Source of the DNA: CAWULT01 sp963923455
GTDB taxonomy: Bacteria; Acidobacteriota; Vicinamibacteria; Vicinamibacterales; UBA2999
Direction of reading: 5' to 3'
NCBI GenBank assembly: GCA_963923455.1
Contig: CAWULT010000150.1
Coordinates: 1 to 9,881 of the forward strand
DNA length: 9,881 bases
Shown here: in pieces, positions 1-5,771 of the stretch
How the letters are laid out: the number at the start of each line of letters is the position of its first letter
Numbering within the stretch: the stretch's first letter is position 1
The notes under the pieces: generated by a model
Databases searched by the model: none
Seen by the model: only the letters and a program-made list of their open reading frames with translations
Told to the model about the DNA's origin: nothing
Made by a program: the position numbers and the translations under genes

Positions 1-87
1 CAGTTTCCGGGCGGCGGCCGCGGCGGGCAGGTTGGCTTGCGGCGCCGGCCCTCCGGCCCGCCCGCCGCGGCCGCCGCCCGGAAACTG
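1..87. repeat. Perfect 28-bp inverted repeat, arms 1-28 and 60-87
   Basis: Bases 1-28 (beginning cagtttccgg) are the exact reverse complement of bases 60-87 (ending ccggaaactg), with a 31-nt spacer. Pairing stops at 29/59. The outer end cannot be tested because arm 1 reaches the window edge. The repeat lies inside the reading frame of the leftmost gene. An arm this long and perfect would form a very stable hairpin. It may be a real structure or a fold-back at a contig end. Confidence 0.9.
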
Positions 88-171
88 TCCGCCGATTTGC
101 GCGTGCACCGTGGCGGCTGCGAGCATCAGCGTCGCCGTGGCCAGCGCGAACCGCGTGGTTCTCTTGGTCAT
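1..171 (-). CDS. Secreted Gly/Arg/Pro/Ala-rich protein, N-terminal 57 residues only (runs off the left edge)
   Basis: Only the first 57 codons are visible; the rest lies left of base 1. The start is an ATG at 171-169, preceded by a GGGAG Shine-Dalgarno-like stretch about 6 nt upstream. Residues 1-24 form a Sec signal peptide: basic MTKRTTR, then an Ala/Leu/Thr-rich core, then a V-H-A cleavage site before Gln25. The visible mature part begins Q-I-G-G-Q-F-P and is low-complexity, first Gly/Arg-rich (G-G-G-R-G-G-R), then Ala-rich (P-A-A-A-A-A-R-K-L). No domain or function can be assigned. The low-complexity part carries both arms of a perfect inverted repeat (1-28 and 60-87), so the last nine or so visible residues may be an assembly artefact. 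The neighbouring + strand gene at 390 is divergent. Confidence 0.7.
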   Translation of the reverse strand, partial: MTKRTTRFALATATLMLAAATVHAQIGGQFPGGGRGGRAGGPAPQANLPAAAAARKL

Positions 172-204
172 GCAGGCTCCCTGGGATTGGACGTGTGGCG
201 GAAC

Positions 205-210
205 ATGATA
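205..210 (-). promoter_or_regulatory. Candidate -10 box (TATCAT) for the leftmost gene
   Basis: On the minus strand TATCAT matches TATAAT at five of six positions. It lies 33 nt before the ATG at 171, which leaves room for a short leader holding the GGGAG ribosome-binding site. No convincing -35 box was found at the usual spacing. The rest of the 218-bp divergent gap (172-389) shows only short GC-rich palindromes and nothing I can name. Confidence 0.35.
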
Positions 211-389
211 CGCCGCCGGGCGCGGCCACGTTTCCCTGGGCCCGCACCCGCGCCGCGAGGCCGGCCACTGACGACAGGACGGCGACCGGGTACGCAGGAC
301 CGTCACGGGACCGTCCGCCGCCGGCGCGCGGACACGTGCAGCGGCAGGCCATGCCGTGCGGGCACGCCCTTTGAACCAGTCACGGCGTC

Positions 390-617
390 ATGGGTAACGC
401 CACTGCCACGCTTCCGCCCCACGACGAGGGCTCCGGCCCCCGGTGCAGCATCGCCCACACCGAGCGCGGATGGCTGCTGGTCATCCGTGACGACGAGTCG
501 TCGGTGATGCAGGTGTTCAGTTCGCTCGACGCAGCCAGGCGCGCGACCGACCGCATGTACGAGCTGTTCGAGGACCTGCACGACGACGCGGCGCCGCCGC
601 TGCCACCCGCCGCGTAG
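390..617 (+). CDS. Small acidic hypothetical protein, 75 aa
   Basis: This is a 75-residue protein without signal peptide or membrane segment, so probably cytosolic. It has a central stretch G-W-L-L-V-I-R-D-D-E-S-S-V-M-Q-V-F that looks like paired beta strands. An amphipathic helix (about residues 47-65, containing DAARRATDRMYELFEDL) follows, then a Pro/Ala-rich tail. The third codon positions are strongly G/C, as in the neighbouring genes, which favours this frame over the overlapping antisense frame. There is no Shine-Dalgarno sequence before the ATG, so the start is less certain than the gene. It is convergent with the gene ending at 672. I do not recognise a named family; a small regulatory or adaptor protein is possible but not shown. 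Confidence 0.65.
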   Translation: MGNATATLPPHDEGSGPRCSIAHTERGWLLVIRDDESSVMQVFSSLDAARRATDRMYELFEDLHDDAAPPLPPAA

Positions 618-671
618 CCACGCGCGCGGCCGGCGACCCAACACCGTTCCGGTGGGGAGATCGCGTAGCCG

Positions 672-1927
672 TCAGCGGGCGCGCGTCACCTCGCCCATCT
701 GGCCCTGGCGCAGTTCGCCGGGCATGTTCGCGCCGACGTGCGCCACCTCGTCCGTCCACACGCCCGTCACGCCCGCGCTCGACACGCTCAGCTGTGATGC
801 CCCGTGGTGAGGCTCGTGCCCTCGTCGACGCGAAACGACGAGGTCTCGTGCCTGGTCGCATACCCGTCCGCCCGCCAGGTCAGGTCGAAGGTCACGGGAT
901 TCGGGGCAGGCCCGCAGGTGACGCTGCCCGGGGTCCCCACCGTGCCGGTAATCACGCAGCGCAACACGGGCACCGACGGCCCGGTCGACAACACCAGCCG
1001 GGCCGAGGCCGCCGACAGAGAGAAGGCGCCGTCCGGAATGCGGCCCTGGCCCAGATACACGACGACGGCCGACGGGTCCGCCGGATCCGGGTACGCATAG
1101 CCGAACGTCAGCAGCGGCGCGCGCTCGTCCTGCACGACCGACACGTATCCTTGCAGCGAGTCGCCCACCAGGTTCACGAAGACGTCGCGGGTCGTGTCGT
1201 GCGCGCCCTGGGCAAACGCGCGTGCCGCGGTCCAGCCCGTGCCCGACGGCGCGCGCAGGCCGGGCAGCGCCGCCATCATGCTCGCCAGCGACGGCGCGGT
1301 CCGGAACAGCAGGGCGCTGTCGTAGGTCGACAGCCAGCCGGCCGCGTCCGACACGGTCCGGCCGTCCCAGGCGCCAGACACCACGGCGCTGTCGAAACCA
1401 TACTGCGAGCGGACCCGGGTCAGCAGCGTGTCGACCGTGTCGACGCCGGATGCCCGCCCGCGCTCGGTCCGGTATCCGTCCGTCCGCCACGTCAGGTCGA
1501 AGTGGACCGGGCCGCCCGTCTCGCACGCCACGTCCCCGGTGGTGTCGTCGGCCACGCAGGAGGACACCGGCAGCGTATCGGGGGTCGTCAGCGACAGCAG
1601 GGCAGTCGCCCCGTCCATGCGGAACGACGCGGCGGGAATCTCGCCGTCTCCCGCCGTGTAGATCGACAGGTTCGGATCCACCGGGTGCGGCTCCCGCGAG
1701 CTGAACGACAGCCACACGGTGCCCTCCGGTTCGTACTGGGTGACGGAGAGGGACGCCTGCCGGGCCCCGTCGTCGATGAGGAGCGTGGCGCCCTGCCCGC
1801 TCGACCGGATGGTCGAGGCAGCCGCGGGACCGCCCTGCGCGAACGCGTCCGGCACCCGCGCGACGGCGAGCACCGCCATCAGCGCCATCCCTACCCGACG
1901 TCCCGCCGCCAGCGTGGTTGTCTGCAT
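672..1927 (-). CDS. Secreted protein with two tandem copies of an unknown Cys-containing domain; apparent frameshift at 800-803
   Basis: The start is the ATG at 1927-1925, followed by a signal peptide (residues 1-30, ending D-A-F-A before Gln31). Two related units follow, at about residues 58-193 and 257-400. Both contain a G-x-I-P strand (G-E-I-P-A-A-S-F, G-R-I-P-D-G-A-F), a Cys pair (C124/C135, C324/C338) suggesting a disulfide, and the match FDLTWRTDGY / FDLTWRADGY. The open frame stops at 788 (379 aa, ending in G-H-H-S). Beyond it, the frame one base back stays coding to a TGA at 672, giving 41 residues with almost only G/C third positions. Adding one G to the GGGG at 803-800 joins them into 418 aa. 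The function is unknown; an extracellular or periplasmic beta-rich protein is inferred. It has no Shine-Dalgarno site; a -10-like box lies 8 nt before the ATG. Confidence 0.75.
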
Positions 1928-1935
1928 GGAACCGG

Positions 1936-1941
1936 ACTCTA
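1936..1941 (-). promoter_or_regulatory. Candidate -10 box (TAGAGT) placed for a leaderless start at 1927
   Basis: TAGAGT on the minus strand matches TATAAT at four of six positions and ends 8 nt before the ATG. A start of transcription 6 to 8 nt downstream would fall at or next to the ATG, leaving no room for a Shine-Dalgarno site; none is seen. No clear -35 box. Confidence 0.35.
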
Positions 1942-2022
1942 CTGGAACGGCCACCGGGCGGCAATCAGGGGGCTCCAGGATGCAGGGCCCGTCCTTCGCA
2001 CAGCCTGCCGCATTCGGCGCGA

Positions 2023-2028
2023 TATAGT
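2023..2028 (+). promoter_or_regulatory. Candidate -10 box (TATAGT) for the SpoIIE phosphatase
   Basis: TATAGT matches TATAAT at five of six positions in an otherwise very GC-rich 143-bp divergent gap. It would give a leader of roughly 35 nt before the ATG at 2071. A matching -35 hexamer at 16-18 bp was looked for and not found, so the call rests on the -10 alone. Confidence 0.35.
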
Positions 2029-2070
2029 GTCGCCGTCCGCGCGTCCTCCGGCCGCGGTCAACGCGTCGCC

Positions 2071-2970
2071 ATGTCCGAGACCGCCGCGCGGCCTGCCGCG
2101 CCCGTCGCACCCGTTTCGCCCGAGTCCCCGCACGCCTCGCGCATGCAGTGCATGCAGGTGTGGGGCGGCACCAGCGCGGCCAACGAGGCGCTGTCGACGG
2201 CGGGGCTCGACGTCTGGCTGTACAGCAAGCCGTACCGGGACCACGCGTCCGGGGGCGACCTCTATTACCTGTCGTCGTGCTCGTCCGGGCGCATCACCCG
2301 CCTCGTACTCGCCGACGTTCGCGGCCACGGCGAGGGCGTGGCGGGCCTCGCCCGGACGCTGCGCACGCTGCTCCAGGCCCACATCAACCACGTCAGCCAA
2401 CAGACGCTCGTGCGCGAAATCAATCGCGAGTTCGCCGCCGCCGGTGATCCCACGACGTTCGCCACAGGCCTCATCGGCACCTACTTTCGGCCGACCGGGC
2501 GCCTGTCGCTGACCAACGCCGGACACCCGCCGCCGCTGTTCTTCAGCGCGCGCGACCGTCAGTGGCGCCCGGTCGACGGACCAGCCTCGGACGCCGCGCC
2601 GACCAACGTGCCGCTGGGCATGTTCGCGCACGCCGACTACACCGAGCAGGCCATCCGGATGCAGCCGGGCGACCTGCTGTTCTGCTTCACGGACGGCCTC
2701 GACGAGTGCCTCGGCCCCGACGGCGAGCCCCTGGGGCGCGAGGGCATCTACCGAATGGTGTCGGCCCTGGAGGGCCTGGCGCCGGACCAGATGATCCCCG
2801 CGCTCGTGGCGCAGCTCCTGGCGCTCGCGCCCACGAACCTCTTCGACGACGACGCCACGATCCTGCTGCTGCGGGCGAACCAGGCGTCGGTGTCGGTAGC
2901 CGACAACCTGCTGGCGCCGTTCCGCTACGTGCGCTGGCTGCTGGGTCTCTGGAACTTCGACCAGCGCTGA
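2071..2970 (+). CDS. SpoIIE-type PP2C serine/threonine phosphatase (PPM family), 299 aa
   Basis: This is a soluble single-domain phosphatase of the SpoIIE/RsbU group, metal-dependent enzymes that remove phosphate from Ser/Thr of regulatory proteins such as anti-sigma-factor antagonists. The metal-binding acidic motifs are all visible: G-G-D-L-Y-Y (Asp63), ADVRGHGEG (Asp82), L-T-N-A-G-H-P-P-P-L (148-156), G-D-L-L-F-C-F-T-D-G-L-D-E (Asp208) and F-D-D-D-A-T-I-L-L-L (Asp259-261). No PAS, GAF, response-regulator or membrane domain is attached, so its input must come from elsewhere. The first 24 residues are Ala/Pro-rich and probably disordered. The second Met (residue 25, MQCMQVWGG) is where the conserved part begins and could be the real start, since neither ATG has a good Shine-Dalgarno site. 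No anti-sigma factor or STAS gene is nearby. It ends 15 bp from the convergent gene at 2986. Confidence 0.9.
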   Translation: MSETAARPAAPVAPVSPESPHASRMQCMQVWGGTSAANEALSTAGLDVWLYSKPYRDHASGGDLYYLSSCSSGRITRLVLADVRGHGEGVAGLARTLRTLLQAHINHVSQQTLVREINREFAAAGDPTTFATGLIGTYFRPTGRLSLTNAGHPPPLFFSARDRQWRPVDGPASDAAPTNVPLGMFAHADYTEQAIRMQPGDLLFCFTDGLDECLGPDGEPLGREGIYRMVSALEGLAPDQMIPALVAQLLALAPTNLFDDDATILLLRANQASVSVADNLLAPFRYVRWLLGLWNFDQR

Positions 2971-2985
2971 CCGCGCGGTCCGGTG

Positions 2986-3945
2986 CTACCGCCGCGTGGC
3001 GTCCTCGAACACCAGCAGCACCCGCGACTCGGGCGCACCGCTCACGACCGCGGTCACGCGGTTCTGCGTCTCGAGGTTGGGCAGCGTCACCGTGGCGAAC
3101 TCGGTACCCGCGGTCAGGTCCCGCGGTTCGAGGACGACCACGTCGTTGACCGTGACGGTGGCGCCGGTCACGCGGTTGCGTCCGCCACGCTCGCCGTTGA
3201 CGACCCGGAGACGATAGGGGCCGGTCGAGTCGACCATCAGCCGGAACGCGCGGACGTTGCTGCGCGGGTCGACGTCGGCGCGGAAACCCATCACGGCCAG
3301 GATGGCACGGTCCGCGCGCAGCCCTGCGGCGTCGACGCGGTACACGTACGCGGGATTGGCGGACCGCGCGCCCGGCGGCAGGTTCTCGACGCGGCGCGCG
3401 GCAATGACCTGGAGCGGACCCGCGTGCGTGAGGTCGTAGACCGTAGGATCGAGCAGGCGTGAGGTCACGCGGTCACCGGACGCGTCTGCAGGCGTGATCG
3501 ACGTGAGGGCCGCCCCATCCCACCGGAAGACCCAGCCGGTGTTGGCCCGCACCGCGGCGACGTACACGAACACCTCGGGCCGGCCGTCGAAATCGAGGTC
3601 CTGCAGACGGACGCGGCAGCTCGTGCCTGGCATCTGCCACGCCGTCGGACTGTCGAACACCACACTCCAGGTGCCGTCGGCCACGCGCCGCAGCACGCGC
3701 ACCGCGCCTGCCGCGCGCGAGGTGTAGGCGGCCAGCACGACCGCCGGTTCGCCAGCCGCCTCCTCGAGCACGGCGCTGCAGGACTGACGGCTCTCTCCGG
3801 CGGCCACCGGCACACGCTCTGCCGGAAGGAAACGGTCCGCCACGGCCGCGGCGTCGACGCCCTGGGCCCGCACCACACCGGCCGACCCCCACGCCGCACC
3901 GGCCGCGCCCATCAGCCCCAGACCGGCCACGACAAGCGCCCTCAT
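2986..3945 (-). CDS. Secreted protein with a DxDxDG calcium-loop motif and a C-terminal beta module, 319 aa
   Basis: The start at 3945 is well supported by GGAAGGGA 5 nt upstream. Residues 1-27 are a signal peptide ending V-V-R-A before Gln28, so the product is exported. The central part contains L-Q-D-L-D-F-D-G-R-P-E-V-F-V-Y (115-128), an Asp-rich calcium loop of the kind found in FG-GAP/VCBS repeats, but only one copy is evident. The last third (about 240-315) carries RLRVVNGERGGRNRVTGATV and a V-V-V-L-E-P-R-D-L strand. I recognise this as a beta-sandwich-like module frequent at the ends of secreted VCBS-type proteins in Acidobacteriota and related phyla. Two cysteines (56 and 110) could form a disulfide. 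No enzymatic motif is visible; a binding or surface role is inferred. It is divergent from 4038. Confidence 0.8.
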   Translation of the reverse strand: MRALVVAGLGLMGAAGAAWGSAGVVRAQGVDAAAVADRFLPAERVPVAAGESRQSCSAVLEEAAGEPAVVLAAYTSRAAGAVRVLRRVADGTWSVVFDSPTAWQMPGTSCRVRLQDLDFDGRPEVFVYVAAVRANTGWVFRWDGAALTSITPADASGDRVTSRLLDPTVYDLTHAGPLQVIAARRVENLPPGARSANPAYVYRVDAAGLRADRAILAVMGFRADVDPRSNVRAFRLMVDSTGPYRLRVVNGERGGRNRVTGATVTVNDVVVLEPRDLTAGTEFATVTLPNLETQNRVTAVVSGAPESRVLLVFEDATRR

Positions 3946-3977
3946 CGCATTCCCTTCCAGCCCCGGAGACGGCCCGG

Positions 3978-3983
3978 ATTCTA
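3978..3983 (-). promoter_or_regulatory. Candidate -10 box (TAGAAT) for the gene starting at 3945
   Basis: TAGAAT on the minus strand matches TATAAT at five of six positions, 32 nt before the ATG. The ribosome-binding site GGAAGGGA (3951-3958) lies between. It sits just beside the -35 region proposed for the opposite gene, so the two promoters of this 92-bp gap would partly overlap. Confidence 0.4.
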
Positions 3984-3987
3984 CCCT

Positions 3988-4017
3988 TTGGCGCGGCCCG
4001 GGCGGCCGCCGTATGAT
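3988..4017 (+). promoter_or_regulatory. Candidate sigma-70-type promoter for the gene at 4038
   Basis: TTGGCG at 3988-3993 and TATGAT at 4012-4017 are separated by 18 bp, close to the TTGACA-17-TATAAT consensus (four and five matches of six). Transcription would begin near 4024, just before the AGGGAGG ribosome-binding site at 4026-4032. This is the best-formed promoter in the window. Confidence 0.5.
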
Positions 4018-4037
4018 CGGGGCTCAGGGAGGCACTC

Positions 4038-4679
4038 ATGGCCCGACACTGGATCCTCGCGGCCGGCCTGACCGCACTCACCGCCTCGGCCCTGGCCGCG
4101 CAGATTCCGGCGCCGTCAGATGCTCCCGCCGCGTCCGCGCCCGTCTGCATCGCCGTCGTCATGCCGGCCGTCCAGGGGATCCAGGGGGATCCGGTGCGGG
4201 TCGCACAGACCGTGCAGGGCCTGTTCGCCAGCTACCTGACCGGTCCGTCGATCCGGCCGCTCGCGATCGAGGCGCGCCTGCCCGCGCTGGCGCTGCAGGA
4301 AGCGCGCGACAAGCGCTGCGACCGCATTCTCATGGCGGAGGTGTCACGCAAGCGGACGCAGGGCAACCGCCTGCTGGGCCGCATCGTGGGCCAGGCGGCG
4401 GGCAGCGCCGCGTGGGCGCTGCCGGGCGGCAACGTCGGCGCGGCGATGGCGCGCGGCGCCACGGCAGCCGCCGCACAGGGCGCCGCCGACGTCGCGTTCT
4501 CGACGCGGGCCAAGGACGAGATGACCCTCAGCTACCGGCTGGCCCCGGTCGCCAGCGCGGGCGCCGTCGTCGGGCCGCGCGTCGAGAAGCGCAAGGCCAG
4601 GGCCGACGGCGAGGACCTGCTGACGCCGCTCGTCGAGGCCGCCGCGCAGGGCGTGGTCACGGCCGTCGGCGTGAAGTAG
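4038..4679 (+). CDS. Secreted hypothetical protein with a glycine-rich segment, 213 aa
   Basis: The start ATG is supported by AGGGAGG at 4026-4032, 5 nt upstream. A signal peptide (residues 1-21, ending S-A-L-A-A before Gln22) and a short Ala/Pro-rich stretch lead into a conserved-looking domain (about 36-106): V-C-I-A-V-V-M-P-A-V-Q-G, then L-T-G-P-S-I-R-P-L-A-I-E-A-R-L-P, then E-A-R-D-K-R-C-D-R-I-L-M-A-E-V. This alternates strands and helices, with Cys37 and Cys94 possibly paired. Residues 113-150 are rich in small residues with repeated Gly/Ala spacing, resembling a glycine zipper able to associate with membrane. The style recalls uncharacterised acidobacterial periplasmic proteins and, weakly, the open alpha/beta fold of LpoB/CsgG-like proteins; that link is a guess. 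The last 23 bp overlap the convergent gene ending at 4657. Confidence 0.75.
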   Translation: MARHWILAAGLTALTASALAAQIPAPSDAPAASAPVCIAVVMPAVQGIQGDPVRVAQTVQGLFASYLTGPSIRPLAIEARLPALALQEARDKRCDRILMAEVSRKRTQGNRLLGRIVGQAAGSAAWALPGGNVGAAMARGATAAAAQGAADVAFSTRAKDEMTLSYRLAPVASAGAVVGPRVEKRKARADGEDLLTPLVEAAAQGVVTAVGVK

Positions 4680-5711
4680 CTCGCAGGGCGCGCGACGACA
4701 CGCCGGACGACGGCGCGTCGTCGTCGAGGCCCGCGGGCCCCGCACGGAGTTCGCGCCGCGCGAACCACAGGCCAGGCAGCATCGGGAGCCACATCGTCAG
4801 GCCGCGCAGCAACAGCGTGGCCGCGAGGCCCGCCTCGAGAGGCACGCCGACCGCCCGCAGCATCCCGACCATCGCCGCCTCGAAGGAGCCGAGCCCAAGT
4901 GGCACCGGCACGACCCGCGCGACCGCCGACGCCATCACGTAGCTCGCGAAAGTGGCCGTGAGCGGCACCCGCACGCCCAGGGCCAGCAGCATCACGTGCA
5001 GCGTCGCAGCGTCCAGGCCGATTTCGACGACCTGCACGGTCACGGCCCGGAACCACAGCCGCGTGTCGCGCAGCAGGTCGGTCGGGGTCGACGCCATCAG
5101 ACCCTGCAGGGACGCGAATCGCCCGGCGCGGACCGCCCAGGGCAGCAGCGTCGTGGCCCGGGTTCGCCAGAGCCACAACACGAGCGCCGGCACGCCGACG
5201 GCGGCCAGCCCGGCCGTCCCGGCCGCGGCGAGGATGCGCAGGTCCACCTCGTGGCGCGCGCGCAGGACGGGCAGCGCGACGGCGACCCCACCAGGGAGGC
5301 GTGGTACTGCGTCGTCAGCCCGACGAGCAACGCCCCCATCGCGATCGGCCCTGGCACGCGGCGCCGGCCGAGCGCCCGCACGACGACCACGCTGCCGGCG
5401 AGCCCGGCACTGGGAAACGCCTGATTCGTGAAGAGCATGGCCAGCGCCACCGGCACGAGTGCCCGGACCGGGAAGCGCTGCCCCTGCGCGGCGAGCGCCA
5501 GCTGCCAGACGCCCGCGGCGCAGACGTAGGTACCGGCCTGCAGCGCCATGCCCGCGAGCAGCCATTCGGCCCGCAGCCCGCGCAGCAGGCGCACCAGCTC
5601 CTCCAGTTCGCCGAGCCGCAGGATGACCCCGACGACGACCGCCAGCAGCAGGACGGCGAGGGCCCACGCCACGAAGGTGGCGCGTCGGGTGGGTGGAGGC
5701 GTGCTGTCCAT
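4657..5711 (-). CDS. Lysylphosphatidylglycerol-synthase-TM / UPF0104 family membrane protein; apparent frameshift at 5286-5289
   Basis: This integral membrane protein of the YbhN/AglD/MprF-N-terminal type (UPF0104, LPG_synthase_TM) lacks the soluble aminoacyl-transferase domain. Family members are thought to move lipid-linked substrates across the membrane; the substrate here is unknown. The first part (ATG at 5711, residues 1-142) has hydrophobic segments at about 12-32, 51-75 and 83-112, and family-like L-F-T-N-Q-A-F-P-S-A-G-L-A-G. It breaks after L-T-T-Q-Y-H-A-S-L-V-G, where its own frame goes on as Cys/Arg/Pro-rich nonsense to a stop at 5097. The correct continuation (V-A-V-A-L-P-V-L, later V-P-V-P-L-G-L-G-S-F-E-A-A-M) is one base back and ends at 4657. 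One extra G in GGGG (5289-5286) restores 351 aa, a normal family length. No Shine-Dalgarno site. It overlaps the convergent gene by 23 bp. Confidence 0.8.
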
Positions 5712-5722
5712 GGCTGACGGCG

Positions 5723-5760
5723 ATCGTAGCGTGAGCGTCCGCCGGCCGGCCGAGTAACAT
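5723..5760. promoter_or_regulatory. Divergent promoter region with -10-like boxes for both flanking membrane-protein genes
   Basis: The whole divergent gap is 60 bp (5712-5771). On the minus strand TACGAT (5728-5723) lies 11 nt before the ATG at 5711. On the plus strand TAACAT (5755-5760) lies 11 nt before the GTG at 5772. Each would give a leader of only a few bases, and neither gene has a Shine-Dalgarno site. No -35 boxes are clear. If both boxes are used, the two polymerases would compete for the same short stretch. Confidence 0.35.
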
Positions 5761-5771
5761 AGACGGCGTCC

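Noticed and set aside
37..507. 156-residue open frame on the plus strand at the left end
   Set aside because: It overlaps a signal-peptide gene on the other strand and the 390-617 gene in another frame, has no ribosome-binding site and is Arg-rich throughout.
630..655. Small CACCG/CGGTG hairpin between the convergent genes ending at 617 and 672
   Set aside because: The stem is only five base pairs with a three-base loop and no T-run, which is expected by chance at this GC content.
804..1964. Upstream part of the minus-strand frame ending at 672, from 1964 to about 800
   Set aside because: It is out of frame with the repeat domains and Arg/Gly-rich. Only its last 41 or so codons are kept, as the displaced C terminus of the frameshifted gene.
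794..2512. 572-residue open frame on the plus strand
   Set aside because: It is Arg/Gly/Pro-rich shadow sequence. It runs antisense to the tandem-domain gene and then out of frame through the phosphatase, both of which have recognisable protein features in their own frames.
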